The position numbers and the translations under genes are program-made. A DNA stretch of 64,000 nt from CAWBRT01 sp963696525 (lineage in GTDB: Bacteria > Acidobacteriota > Terriglobia > Terriglobales > Acidobacteriaceae). Location of the stretch: assembly GCA_963696525.1 (NCBI GenBank), contig CAVOKO010000009.1:1671694-1735693 (forward strand). Reading direction: 5' to 3'. How positions within the stretch are numbered: the stretch's first letter is position 1; each line of letters opens with the position of its first letter. Positions 1-8,930 of this stretch are shown piece by piece. The notes beneath the pieces are model-generated. The model ran no database searches and was not told where the DNA came from. It worked only from the letters and a program-made list of their open reading frames with translations.

Positions 1-342
1 CAGTCCCTGGAATCTCTACAGAGGGCACGAGTGTTGGATAGCGTGCTGCGGCATGAGTTTCTGCATCTGCTGGTCGAAACGCGCGCCCGCGCGGACACAC
101 CCCTCTGGCTACGGGAAGGTTTGGTGCTGTGGCTGAACGAGAGCGTTCCAAAATTGCAACACAGATTTCTCACAGGAGAACGGATAGATCGCATGTTGCG
201 CTCGCCTGCTAATCAGAGCGAGTTGCGTGCGGCTTACGCAGCCGCGGAAGCGCGGGTTGCAATGCTGGTCCAGAAAAATGGCAGGGCCGCTGTGATTGGA
301 TGGCTCAGTGGCGGGTTGCCAGCAGAGTTACTCGGACGTTGA
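1..342 (+). CDS. C-terminal part of a zinc metallopeptidase-like protein (5' end outside window)
   Basis: The reading frame is open from the first base, so the N-terminus lies upstream of the window; about 113 residues remain. A zinc-peptidase motif HEFLH occurs about 18 residues in, followed by PLWLREGL some 12 residues later. HExxH followed by a W-L-x-E-G segment is the hallmark of gluzincin-like peptidase MA domains, where the two His and the downstream Glu bind zinc. Similar C-terminal domains are found fused to SpoIID/LytB-type proteins in Acidobacteriota, so this could be the tail of such a cell-wall protein. That last point is inference, because the rest of the protein is not visible. 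Confidence 0.6.
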   Translation, partial: QSLESLQRARVLDSVLRHEFLHLLVETRARADTPLWLREGLVLWLNESVPKLQHRFLTGERIDRMLRSPANQSELRAAYAAAEARVAMLVQKNGRAAVIGWLSGGLPAELLGR

Positions 343-721
343 GGGTGGAGTCCGCGGTAATTGCCACGGGCGATTGTGCGCCAAGTCCGAGCGAGTCCGG
401 AAACTCAAATACCTGCCCGAACCCGAATTGCGGCAGGCTGGGGTGGCACCGTGCGGCACATTCGGCGGGGGCGCACAGGCTTCAGTATCTGCCACCTGGA
501 AAACGACAAGGTCTTTGCTTTAGCATACTTTGCAAACTACGTAACCCGGAGCCTCGGAAAATACAGCGGAAAAGTAAAGACACATGTCTGAAAGCGCTAT
601 TCGCGTTCGGAGAAGGAAACCTCGGTTAACGCCCACCAGCGCGGTGAGAATCCGGAGCACCAGACAAAACTTTTTTAATCGGACGGGTTTCACTTAATTA
701 CAGAAGATCGAGGTCTGGACA
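343..721. other. Non-coding stretch before the Gly/Tyr-rich protein gene
   Basis: No supported gene. Short overlapping open frames on the plus strand show no recognisable domain and no ribosome site. The last 60 bases are AT-richer than the rest and probably hold the promoter of the gene starting at 722. A GAGG-type ribosome site lies about 8 bases before that start. Confidence 0.5.
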
Positions 722-1105
722 ATGAAAAAGACCATTATTATCATGCTGTTCGGTCTGGTCATGGTGTTTGCCCTAGCTGTGCCCCCCCAGGCGAGCGCGC
801 AGGTGGCAATTGGAATCGGCGTCGGCCCATACGGCTACGTTGCGCCCGCGCCTTACCCCTACTATGCCTGCGGCTACTATCCTTACTATCCTTGTGCCTA
901 TCCGTACGGCGGAGTCGTCGTCGGTGGCGGGTGGTATGGGGGAGGCTGGGGTCGTGGTTACGGCTACCGCGGCGGCTATGGATACCGAGGGGGTGGCTAC
1001 GGCTACCGGGGAGGCGGGCACGTTGCCGGCGGCTTTAGCGGTGGGCGCGGTGGAGGCGGTGGCCACAGTTTCAGTGGCGGGCACAGCAGTGGCGGACGGC
1101 GCTAA
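722..1105 (+). CDS. Exported glycine/tyrosine-rich protein of unknown function
   Basis: A 127-residue protein with a clear Sec signal peptide: MKKT, a hydrophobic core at residues 5-20, and a likely cut after AQASA-type residues near 26 (QASA|QV). The mature part is low complexity. It starts with Tyr/Pro/Cys-rich segments (YPYYACGYYPYYPC), followed by GYRGG repeats and a Gly/Ser/His-rich tail. Such proteins are frequent in Acidobacteriota and may be cell-surface or stress-related, but no function is known to me. It stands alone, has a plausible ribosome site (GAGGTCTGG) and is followed by a hairpin terminator. The gene at 7382 is a distant analogue, with the same signal-peptide style and a similar QVGIGV/QVAIGI start to the mature part. 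Confidence 0.8.
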   Translation: MKKTIIIMLFGLVMVFALAVPPQASAQVAIGIGVGPYGYVAPAPYPYYACGYYPYYPCAYPYGGVVVGGGWYGGGWGRGYGYRGGYGYRGGGYGYRGGGHVAGGFSGGRGGGGGHSFSGGHSSGGRR

Positions 1106-1136
1106 AGTCCGTTCCGCGAGATGAATCTAACTCTTC

Positions 1137-1175
1137 GCCCCTTCAGTCGAATCTGGCTGAGGGGGCTTTTGCTTT
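1137..1175 (+). terminator. Rho-independent terminator
   Basis: CCCCTTCAG (1138-1146) pairs with CTGAGGGGG (1157-1165), with one bulge, and is followed by CTTTTGCTTT. It lies about 30 bases after the stop of the Gly/Tyr-rich protein gene. Confidence 0.75.
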
Positions 1176-1331
1176 GCGGAAAAATAGCTTTTGGACGGCC
1201 CCGTCATTCACCACAATCCGTGCAAGCTCCGGCATGCCATTGGGTTCACTCAGTTATTCTGACGAAATTACGGCAAAGCTCCGATGCGGCCGCTCCCATA
1301 CACTTGCTCGATCTAGGAAGTCTGTATCCGC

Positions 1332-1873
1332 TTACGCCAATTCTTGCGCCGCCTCTTCGATCGCTTTAACTATTTTTGTATAACCGGTACACCGGCATAA
1401 ATTTCCCGAAATAGCTTCTTTAATCTCCTCTGCTGATGGCTTTGGATTTTCATCCAATAAAGCCTTCGCCGTCAAAATCATGCCTGGCGTACAATACCCG
1501 CACTGCACCGCACCGGCGTCAATAAAGGCTTGCTGAATAGGGTGAATATGCTCCTCATCGCCCAGCCCCTCGATAGTCAGCACTTTCTTGCCAGCGACAT
1601 CGCAGTCAACAAGATGCAAGATCGTACCGCCTTGCCGTCGATGATGACCGTACATGCTCCACAGTCGCCTGTACCACAAGCCCTTTTTGTGCCAGTTAAA
1701 CCAAAACTTTCCCGCAGCGTGTCAATCAATGTTTCCTTAGCGTCAACCGCTACTGAGACCTTCTTATCGTTTAGGGTGAACGTAATGGAGAAGCTCTTCA
1801 AGGGACTGACACGCTCCTGTTCGTCACGTATCTCTTGACTGTCGACTTCGGCCAAATGCATCTCAACGGCCAT
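1332..1873 (-). CDS. Molybdenum hydroxylase [2Fe-2S] subunit (frameshifted)
   Basis: Small iron-sulfur subunit of a xanthine dehydrogenase-family enzyme, which passes electrons from the molybdenum centre to FAD. The N-terminal ferredoxin fold has CGTGDCGACTV, and the C-terminal helical domain has CGYCTPGM and LCRCTGY; together these bind both clusters. The reading frame is broken near 1608-1620. The first part ends in an out-of-frame tail after RSCILL, and the second resumes as VDCDVAGKKVLTIEGL in another frame, as if one base were missing. The start chosen is the ATG at 1873, behind GGGGAGGAG; it lies one base after the FAD-subunit stop (1875). Either a pseudogene or a sequencing indel; the substrate is unknown. 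Confidence 0.8.
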
Positions 1874-1874
1874 A

Positions 1875-2775
1875 TTATTTTCTCCTCCCCAATACTTCGG
1901 CATAGGCTTTCTTTATGGCTCGCTCCACGACGACACCTATTACCGCTTCTTTATACTCGCGCTCTGCCTTTGCGCCGGGTCTTGCCGCGAAAAGCTCGTT
2001 GCCGGGACTTCGCAAAGCTACCTCCACAGGCACCATATCCTTTATCGCGGCCGCGCCGTCTACCACTTTTTTCCCGGCAATAAGTTTTTCCAAGACTATA
2101 TGCCCTGACCGTTACCTTATTGACCGATCCCATCGCAACCACGATGTTGCGGCAAACGTCACCTTCCACCGTCAAACGGACGCCGGCGGATACTTGTGCA
2201 ATATCCTGAGCTTTCCGCTTGGCCAGCTTTACAAAGGCGCTGGCAGTGTTGACGCCGGCTACGACGGGTATCCGGATCTCTTTAATCAACTCGTTTGCTG
2301 CGAGCGCGGTCTTGCGGTAGCCCACAACCAAATCTGCAAGTTTGATGACCCTTTCCCCATGTTTACTTGCGACGACAACCTCGGCGTCAAGCGCCATCAA
2401 TGCCACGTTGCAATCGGCTGCTGGTACGGCCGTGCCGATGTTGCCCGCCGGAGTTCCGACGACCCTTATGGGTGGGGACCCGACCTCCAGGACTGCTTGT
2501 TTCAGCGCAGAAAACTGGCTACACAGCGGCGAATCTAGAACCTCCTTATAGGTGACCGCGCCGCCGATACGGACAAAGCCGTCGCTTTCTCCGATTCCCT
2601 TAAGCTCGGCGATCCCCTGGATATAAATGATCGCCGCCGGATCCATGCTGCCATTAGCAATTCTTTCGACCACGTCAGTTCCGCCATTAACAATGACAGC
2701 CTGCTGCCGGTATTGATCCAGCAATTCCAGCGCAACGGCAAGGCTACTGGGGTTGTAGAACTTCGTTTCGATCAT
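1875..2775 (-). CDS. Molybdenum hydroxylase FAD-binding subunit (frameshifted)
   Basis: Medium subunit of the same enzyme, of the CoxM/XdhB type. The N-terminal half carries the FAD-site motif VVNGGTDVV (around residues 28-36) and GTPAGNIGTAVPAADC (around 108-123), typical of this family (usually GNI.NASPAAD). Near 2096-2102 the frame shifts by one extra base. Before the break the protein reads GSVNKVTVRA; after it, in another frame, it continues EKLIAGKKVVDG to VLGRRK and stops at 1875, one base before the Fe-S subunit start. Together the pieces give the normal family length of about 290-300 residues. The start overlaps the end of the large subunit (2744-2775), with GAGGTGGGG before the ATG, suggesting translational coupling. 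Confidence 0.8.
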
Positions 2776-5119
2776 TTACCCCACCTCTGCTTTCTATTAA
2801 ACTTTTCGCCGCGTTTTGTTTGATCGCCATCAGTACTTGCCGCGCCGTTAATGGAATGGTATTGATTTTGATTCCTAAAGCGTCATAGACCGCGTTGCGA
2901 ATCGCCGGTGCCGCCGCAACGATCGGTGGTTCGCCGATCCCCTTTGCTCCGAACGGGCCAAGTTCGTTGGGATGTTCCACAATGATCGACTCTAAGTGAG
3001 GCACATCTTTTACCGTGGGAATCATGTAGTTGTGGAAGGCTGTATTTTGCATCACGCCATCGGACATGACGCTTTCTTCCATGATGCCCCAGCCAATGGC
3101 CTGCGCTACTCCACCTTCCATTTGTCCTTCAACAATTGCCGGATTAATAGCCTTTCCGACATCGCACGCAAAGACCGAGCGGACAACATCGATTACTCCG
3201 GTTTCAGTATCTACCTCCACTTCCACCGCCTGAGCTCCGAAAGCGTAAGCGTGGTAGGGGCTGCCCTGCCCGTCCTCAGAGGAGAAACTGGGCTGGGGTG
3301 GATACCATGTTCCGATCACCGACAAGGGTACCTGGGAAACGAAGGCCTTGGCCGCAACCATGGCAAGTTTCTCGGCCTTTTCAGGCTGACCAACCACAAA
3401 TACCTTTCCGTCTTTAATGGTCATATTCAGCGGGTCAGCCTTGAAAAACTGCTTGCCCGCGAAGCCCAGCATCCTGTCCCGCAGCTGCGCGCATGCGTTC
3501 ACCACGGCGTTGCCGACCATAACCGCGGACCGCGATCCGACTGTGGGCCCGGAGTCGGGCGACAGCGCGCTATCGGAGTAACTCACCATCACGTCTTCAA
3601 ATTTCACGCCAAGTGTTTCCGCCGCAATCTGAGAGAGAGCCGTGGTGAGACCCTGCCCCATCTCTGTGGACGCCACCGCAACGTTGAGGGTGCCGTCCAA
3701 CTGAAGATTGGCGAAACAACTGGCGCCTTCAAATAGCAGCGGAATGCCTGTGCCGTAGATAAACGCTCCGAAACCTCTGCCGCGTTTAACCACCCCTTTG
3801 CCACGATCGATGGGCTGATCCCATTGGATCCTTTCCTTAACCTTTTCTATACACTCACCCAGTCCGAGACCGCGGCTTTCCTGCATTACCTGGCCGGTTA
3901 TCATACAATCTCCGTCTCGTAGCATATTTTTGAGCCGCAATACGGTTGGATCCATATTCAATTTCTTGGCCAGCTCATCAATCTGACACTCGACGGCAAA
4001 TTGGGCTTGGGGCGCGCCAAAACCGCGAAAAGCACAAGAGTACGGATGGTTGGTAAAAACAGAATATGCCCGCGCTTTGGCGTTGGGTATCGCGTAGGTA
4101 CCGCCCGCGTATACTATCGCCCGCATGGTGACTCCGTGCAATGGCGCCTTGGTTCCACCCATCGAAACATAGGCCCCTTTGTCCATAACCGTTTCCACGT
4201 CGACGGCTGTTATTTTGCCGTCTCTGGTTGCCGCCATGCGATGCTTGATGAATGTCGCGTGGCGTTTGCCCGTCGTCCGGAACACTTCCTCCCGGGTCAA
4301 CTCAAAATACACAGGCTTTTTGGTTTTGAGAGCCAAAACGCCGGCAACGGCGCAAACGTCCAAGGTGGAATCTTCTTTACCACCGAAACCGCCGCCGACT
4401 AGCGGGCTGACGGTCCGAATCTTATGCTGCGGCAAAGCAAATACAGGTGCCAGACACCGTTTGGTGGCGTAAACCGCTTGCCCGGGACTTGTCAAGACCA
4501 GTCCGCCTGTCCTCGGATCAGGTTCGGCGATACATACGTCAGGCTCTAAGTAGCAATGTTCGACCATCGGGGTTTCATAATCGTTCTCGATAATGATGTC
4601 GGCTTCGGCAAAGGCCTTTTCCACATCGCCCCTATCCAGCTTAAGCACACAAAGAATGTTGCCGTTTTCCGCCGCCGGATGATTTTCATGGATCCTGATC
4701 GCGCCCTCTTTCATCGCCTCCCGGGGATCATCGTAGGCAGGAAGCGGTTCATAATCCACTTCAATCAGATCTAGCGCCTTCTGGGCGATCTCCGCACTGA
4801 CAGCGGCCACCAGGGCAACAGGGTCGCCTTCATATTTGGTCTTGCCTTCGGCGATGACCGGCTTATCCGGCACCAATATCCCGTAGCCATTGCGGCCGGG
4901 TAGGTCCTTGGCCGTCATGACCGCTACAACGCCCTCAAGCTGCGCGGCTTTCGACACATCGATCGCTTTGATGATGGCGTGGGGATATTTGGCAAACAAG
5001 GCCTTGCCAATCAGCATGTCTTTTCTTTTCAGATCGGCTGCATATTTTGCTCGTCCTAATACTTTAGCTATACCGTCCACACGGTTTTTGCTTTGTCCTA
5101 CAACATCCAATTTGTTCAC
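2744..5119 (-). CDS. Molybdenum hydroxylase large (molybdopterin-binding) subunit
   Basis: A 791-residue catalytic subunit of a xanthine oxidase/aldehyde oxidase-family enzyme. It hydroxylates or reduces an organic substrate at a Mo-pterin centre. Seen in the sequence: the aldehyde-oxidase a/b-hammerhead domain (residues 10-120), then VGGGFGGKE and CAFRGFGAPQAQ cofactor loops, TEMGQGL in the second Mo-binding half, and KGIGEPP near the C-terminus with the conserved catalytic Glu. The start is the GTG at 5119, behind GGAGGAG; the upstream extension to 5218 lacks a ribosome site. It is the first gene of a large-FAD-FeS operon, downstream of an MFS transporter on the same strand. It is intact, unlike its two partners. 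Substrate unknown: an aromatic or N-heterocyclic acid is plausible from the transporter but not shown. Confidence 0.85.
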   Translation of the reverse strand: MNKLDVVGQSKNRVDGIAKVLGRAKYAADLKRKDMLIGKALFAKYPHAIIKAIDVSKAAQLEGVVAVMTAKDLPGRNGYGILVPDKPVIAEGKTKYEGDPVALVAAVSAEIAQKALDLIEVDYEPLPAYDDPREAMKEGAIRIHENHPAAENGNILCVLKLDRGDVEKAFAEADIIIENDYETPMVEHCYLEPDVCIAEPDPRTGGLVLTSPGQAVYATKRCLAPVFALPQHKIRTVSPLVGGGFGGKEDSTLDVCAVAGVLALKTKKPVYFELTREEVFRTTGKRHATFIKHRMAATRDGKITAVDVETVMDKGAYVSMGGTKAPLHGVTMRAIVYAGGTYAIPNAKARAYSVFTNHPYSCAFRGFGAPQAQFAVECQIDELAKKLNMDPTVLRLKNMLRDGDCMITGQVMQESRGLGLGECIEKVKERIQWDQPIDRGKGVVKRGRGFGAFIYGTGIPLLFEGASCFANLQLDGTLNVAVASTEMGQGLTTALSQIAAETLGVKFEDVMVSYSDSALSPDSGPTVGSRSAVMVGNAVVNACAQLRDRMLGFAGKQFFKADPLNMTIKDGKVFVVGQPEKAEKLAMVAAKAFVSQVPLSVIGTWYPPQPSFSSEDGQGSPYHAYAFGAQAVEVEVDTETGVIDVVRSVFACDVGKAINPAIVEGQMEGGVAQAIGWGIMEESVMSDGVMQNTAFHNYMIPTVKDVPHLESIIVEHPNELGPFGAKGIGEPPIVAAAPAIRNAVYDALGIKINTIPLTARQVLMAIKQNAAKSLIESRGGVNDRNEVLQPQ

Positions 5120-5257
5120 CGCTTCTCCTCCTCGTATGCCCACAGAGAAAGTGTGGAAGCTCAATAACAATTCTCCCTGATTGCCGGACCGCCAAAGACA
5201 ATGGGAGACAAGGAACAAGCTGGGGAAAGCGGGTTGCCCCGTTTTCCCCTTTTGACC

Positions 5258-6517
5258 TCAGTTCGAATGCCGCTTCAGGGTTTCTGGCATGAAATACAGT
5301 GTTACCATACCGGCGAAGAATACGATGGAGCAGGCACCGATGCCAAAACCCAAGCCGTAAGTCTTAGCCATTACGCCGATGGTGAAGGGTGTGACCACCG
5401 CGCCGAAGCCCCTGCCGACATTGAAGGCAAAGCCGCCGCCCATGGCCCGAATCTTCTCGGGGAACGACTCCGCGAAGTAGGGCCCGAAGAGCCCGAACAC
5501 GCCGCCGAAACTCAGCCCCATCACCGGACCAATCCAGAACAGGAACACGGCATTAGGGATGATGACATACAAGGGAACGATGATGGCATCGGCAAGAAAG
5601 GCCAGCATCAACGCCTTTCTTCTGCCAAACTTGTCAGCTATGTAAGCATAGAAGATGTAGCCGATAAACGCGCCGGTAAAGATTACGATGCTGAATACGC
5701 TCATGTACTGGATGCTCAGGTGCCGTACCCGGACAAGATAGGTAGGGATCCAGGCGCTCACCCCCCAGAATCCGCCCATCTGACAAGCGGCCGCAATGGT
5801 GCATCCGATGGTAAGTTTGGCGACTCCCGGCTTAAACAGCTCACCGATGCCGAGCTTTTCTTTCTTGACAATCTTTTTCGGATCATCGGCCGGCACGAAA
5901 ATCCAAAACAGCAGTCCTGCGATAACCGCCGTCCCGGTAAGGACGAAAATGATGCGCCAGTCGACTCGGGTCAGCAGGAACCGCCCCATGACGGCCGCGA
6001 TGATGCCGCCGAGAGCAAAGGTACTCAACACAATGCCCGCGGCCCGGGCCCGATATTCGGCATTCCAGTGCTCGGCGATCAGGGCGACGATCGGGCCCCA
6101 GAGTCCGCCGACGCCGATGCCCTGGAGAAAGCGGAGGACCATTAGTTGCGACCAGGAATCGACCCAGTACACCAACAGGGTAAAGAGGCCGAACTCAACC
6201 AGGGCAATAACGGCAGCTTTTTTTCGGCCATGATTCTCTGCCAGCCAGCCGAACCATATCCCGCCCAAAAGGGTCCCGATCATGGTTGCCGAGGCCAGCA
6301 ACCCCGCGTCGGCAAGTGAGATTTTGAGAGACACGATGATGACCGGCATACAGATAGCCAGTATTTGGAGATCGAGGCTATCGTATAGATATGCGATGAA
6401 CGTCATAATAAGGACGTTCCAGCGATATTTAGTCCCATTTGCAGGATTGAGCGCGATCGACGACACGGATATGCCGGATTCCTCGCGGGCAGGCAGTAAT
6501 ATTTTTTCCGTCTCCAT
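5258..6517 (-). CDS. MFS transporter, aromatic acid:H+ symporter-like
   Basis: A 419-residue, 12-helix inner-membrane permease. Motif A is seen as GWLAENHGRKKA in loop 2-3 and again as ADKFGRRKA in loop 8-9. The first membrane segment reads FIAYLYDSLDLQ, with an acidic residue typical of the AAHS/sugar-acid branch. It lies 138 bases upstream of the molybdenum hydroxylase operon on the same strand and probably imports its substrate. Start ATG at 6517, with an AAGGGA ribosome site. The exact substrate cannot be read from the sequence. The long antisense frame on the plus strand is a shadow. Confidence 0.85.
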   Translation of the reverse strand: METEKILLPAREESGISVSSIALNPANGTKYRWNVLIMTFIAYLYDSLDLQILAICMPVIIVSLKISLADAGLLASATMIGTLLGGIWFGWLAENHGRKKAAVIALVEFGLFTLLVYWVDSWSQLMVLRFLQGIGVGGLWGPIVALIAEHWNAEYRARAAGIVLSTFALGGIIAAVMGRFLLTRVDWRIIFVLTGTAVIAGLLFWIFVPADDPKKIVKKEKLGIGELFKPGVAKLTIGCTIAAACQMGGFWGVSAWIPTYLVRVRHLSIQYMSVFSIVIFTGAFIGYIFYAYIADKFGRRKALMLAFLADAIIVPLYVIIPNAVFLFWIGPVMGLSFGGVFGLFGPYFAESFPEKIRAMGGGFAFNVGRGFGAVVTPFTIGVMAKTYGLGFGIGACSIVFFAGMVTLYFMPETLKRHSN

Positions 6518-6799
6518 GAAAATCCCTTCCTTTATTTATGAAGCAATGGCGATGCGATGTATCGGATTCTTGCGAGCAGGGAACATTCATAGAACCGGAG
6601 TTTCCATTTTGTCCCAGCGTTTGGCAATTGTGCACTCCTTCGCCTTTAGAAACAAGTTATTTTCCCCTTTCTTCCCGGAAATGGGAGCCTCGGCGGCATG
6701 GTGCTGGGCTAACACTCCCATTTCTCTCCAGTCAACAGCCTGAAAAGCGAGCGGACGCAAGCGTTTGAGCAAGGGTTCTGTTCACCGGAGAATCCCTTA

Positions 6800-7217
6800 A
6801 GATTTAGCTGGCCAGTGAGTATGACCGTTATGGTTATGCCGGATTGCGGTGTTGTTGCAGCGCGCGGGCTGGAATGTGGGACGGGATCGGGTGCAGCGGA
6901 TCTGGCGGCGGGAAGGGTTGCGGGTGCCAGAGAAACAGAAGCCGCCTGGCAGGCTGTGGTTGAATGACGGCTCCTGCGTGCGGCTTTGACCGGAACATGA
7001 GAACTACGTGGGGAGCTATGACTTCGTCAACAGACTTACGCACGATGAACGTATTTTGCGGGGTGCTGACGCTGATGGACGAGTTCACGCGCAAATGCCT
7101 GGCACCGCAGGAACAGTTAACGACCCGATCGAGACGCTGGCGCACGTGATGCTGATCCACGCAGTGCCGGAGCACATACGGTCAGATCATGGACCCGAGT
7201 TCGTTGGCGACGGATAA
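6800..7217 (+). mobile_element. IS3-family transposase (OrfB) remnant
   Basis: Pieces of an IS3-type integrase-domain transposase are recognisable in successive frames on the plus strand. They are EYDRYGY around 6815, then RAGWNVGRDRVQRIWRREG around 6870-6920, LWLNDGSCVRL around 6952-6985, YDFVNRLTHDERILRG around 7017-7065, a TLMDEFTRKCLA segment around 7071-7105, and PEHIRSDHGPEFVG around 7168-7209. The last is the conserved second catalytic Asp region (usually RSDNGPEF). Several frame changes and a stop after FVGDG, with the final catalytic Glu segment missing, show that it is dead. No terminal inverted repeats were found. Confidence 0.75.
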
Positions 7218-7381
7218 TCGACCGGGCCGTGGACCGCAGATTTTGAGTTGATGTTGACGGCGCTGCGGATGGCTCTGTCCCTCGAATGGCCGACTGCGTT
7301 TGAGCAGCTTCGGTCAATCGAGGGGACAAGCGCAACCAGACCTGCTAGCCCTCGTGGACGCAGGTGTTGCTATGATCTCCG

Positions 7382-7690
7382 TTATTTCTTCCAGTCGCGA
7401 TGGTCGCCATCTGGGTGATGCTCGTCATGATGGTTTCCGTCTTGGTGGGCGCGGTCATTTTTCCAGTCCTTGTGTCCACCGTATGCATGATCATAGTGCC
7501 TGTATCCGCGAGAGTCTCGTTGGTAGCGATAGCCATTTTCGTAGTAGTAGCCTTCATGGTAGCCACTTTGAAACGCAATTGGCGATCCGATTTGGACTCC
7601 GATGCCAACCTGTGCCTCGGCATTAGGCGGCAACGCCAAGCCTACGACAATGACCAGAGCCGATGCTGCGAGTATCATTTTCTTTAACAC
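7382..7690 (-). CDS. Small exported His/Tyr/Gly-rich protein
   Basis: About 102 residues. GTG at 7690 is chosen as the start because GGAGG lies 8 bases upstream; a longer frame to 7708 has no ribosome site. Residues 1-26 form a signal peptide (MLKKMILAASALVIVVGLAL, then PPNAEA|Q). The mature part begins QVGIGVQIG and becomes rich in Tyr, His, Asp and Gly (GYRYQRDSRGYRHYDHAYGG and a HHDEHHPDGDH tail). The His/Asp-rich tail might bind metal ions; this is a guess. It resembles the exported protein at 722 in layout. Function unknown. Confidence 0.7.
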   Translation of the reverse strand: MLKKMILAASALVIVVGLALPPNAEAQVGIGVQIGSPIAFQSGYHEGYYYENGYRYQRDSRGYRHYDHAYGGHKDWKNDRAHQDGNHHDEHHPDGDHRDWKK

Positions 7691-8112
7691 GCTTTGAACC
7701 TCCATCACTACTTTGCGTTAGCCAATCACAGGCGGTATTTCTACTCCTGAATAACTGATCGTAACAATCCCAGATCAAGGTGTATGGTCAACCTAGCTCA
7801 TGTTCTCGTCCTGCAGTGATTTTGTGACGTGGTGAGAATGAGGAATTGGGACCAGATAACTTGAGTAGTCTTGTGATGACTCTTGTCGCCGGTTGCGGCA
7901 ACTCACGGGCCGCTCGGAACTAATGCCCGACAAGTGGCCGCCGTGGCAAACTACCATCCATCGCGATGAGTTCTGAACTGACGAAGGGTTTGCTTGTAAG
8001 TTGATGAAAGTAAAAATCGATTTTTGCGCCTAATGTTTTCAACCGTTCAGCCGATAGATGAAGCGAGTAGGTCCGTGCGAAGCCAGATCAGGCTTTCAAA
8101 GGAGTCGAAGCC
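7691..8112. other. Non-coding stretch with a palindrome and a promoter
   Basis: No gene seen. It holds a perfect 14-bp palindrome AAAAATCGATTTTT (8012-8025), directly before a sigma-28-like promoter at 8031-8057 (listed separately), and a short GTTGCGGCAAC inverted repeat near 7890-7905. The left part should contain the promoter of the minus-strand gene ending at 7382. Confidence 0.5.
8031..8057 (+). promoter_or_regulatory. Sigma-28 (FliA)-like promoter
   Basis: TAATGTTT, 11 bases, then GCCGATAG. The known FliA consensus is TAAAGTTT-N11-GCCGATAA, so 14 of 16 positions match with the exact spacing. It lies 55 bases before the ATG of the Ser-rich gene at 8113, a normal leader length. This suggests the gene is expressed with late flagellar genes. 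Confidence 0.6.
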
Positions 8113-8811
8113 ATGTCCATAAGCGGAATTACCGGCAGTCTTCTATCGCAGATCGTCGGCTCGCCGTCGACGGCAAACCAGTTTGCCGGCGACCTGAACC
8201 AGCTGGCCGGAGACTTGCAGAGCGGCAACCTGTCATCGGCGCAGGAGGATTACGTCACTCTCTCCGAGGATGCGCTCAATGGCACGGGCTCTTCGTCGAC
8301 TGCAACGACGAACTCCAGCGGGATCACCACAGGCCTGCTGTCGACTATTGCCTCGTCGTCGAGCAGCGCAAACTCGTTTGCCGGTGAGCTGAATCAGCTT
8401 GGCACCGACCTCAATAATAACGATCTGCCCTCGGCACTGGAAGATATGCTCACGCTGAGCACGACAGCGCTGAATACAGCGTCTTCGGCGAGTGCCGCTT
8501 CGACGAGCAGTGTGAGCCCGAGCGCGACGAGCTCGACGGTGACCGCGGGGCAGCCAAATTCGGCGGCATCGCAAACGGACATACGCATGCTCATAGCGGC
8601 AACAGACGCGGGCGACAGCTCGGCCGCCACCGCCGAGATGGCACAACTGGCCTCAGACGCAGGGAACTCTCCGGGCGCGAGTTACTTAAAGATACTCGGC
8701 GGGACCTCCAGTTCGAGCTCAAGCAGCGGCGCGACTTCGGCGTCGGACCAAGTTACGGGGCTGCTGCAGAGCCTCGACAGCACGTCAACCAGCCTGAACA
8801 CGCTCGCGTAA
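8113..8811 (+). CDS. Ser/Thr-rich protein with two internal repeats, possibly flagellum-coupled
   Basis: A 232-residue low-complexity protein without a signal peptide or membrane segment. Two homologous units of about 36 residues are visible. One (about residues 21-56) contains NQFAGDLNQLAGDLQSGNLS; the other (about 86-121) contains NSFAGELNQLGTDLNNNDLP. Each is followed by SAQED/SALED and a short helix. Ser/Thr/Ala linkers separate them, and a Ser-rich C-terminus ends in LLQSLDSTSTSLNTLA. The ribosome site AAAGGAG lies 9 bases before the ATG. The sigma-28-like promoter and the lack of a signal peptide would fit a protein exported through the flagellar apparatus or otherwise co-regulated with motility. 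That is inference; I recognise no characterised family. Confidence 0.75.
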   Translation: MSISGITGSLLSQIVGSPSTANQFAGDLNQLAGDLQSGNLSSAQEDYVTLSEDALNGTGSSSTATTNSSGITTGLLSTIASSSSSANSFAGELNQLGTDLNNNDLPSALEDMLTLSTTALNTASSASAASTSSVSPSATSSTVTAGQPNSAASQTDIRMLIAATDAGDSSAATAEMAQLASDAGNSPGASYLKILGGTSSSSSSSGATSASDQVTGLLQSLDSTSTSLNTLA

Positions 8812-8872
8812 CCGGCGGACGGCGGCAACTTCTCCAGAACGAGCCTCGAATCGTGACTTAAGTCATATCTAG

Positions 8873-8893
8873 GGGTGCGGCGAAGCCGTACCC
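8873..8893 (+). terminator. Short GC-rich hairpin, possible terminator
   Basis: GGGTGCGGC (8873-8881) and GCCGTACCC (8885-8893) form a 9-bp stem with one mismatch and a three-base loop. It lies between the Ser-rich gene and hcp, 38 bases before the hcp start, and has only a weak T stretch. It could end the upstream transcript or belong to the hcp leader. Confidence 0.4.
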
Positions 8894-8930
8894 TTGGCGC
8901 ACTCTATTGAAATGAGGCTAATTCGACTAC

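Noticed and set aside
343..721. Possible zinc-ribbon peptide (CPNPNCGR) in a plus-strand frame
   Set aside because: Single Cys pair, no ribosome site, and the frame overlaps the end of the metallopeptidase gene.
5201..6145. 314-codon plus-strand frame
   Set aside because: Antisense to the MFS transporter gene; charged, repetitive composition typical of the complement of a membrane protein, and no ribosome site.
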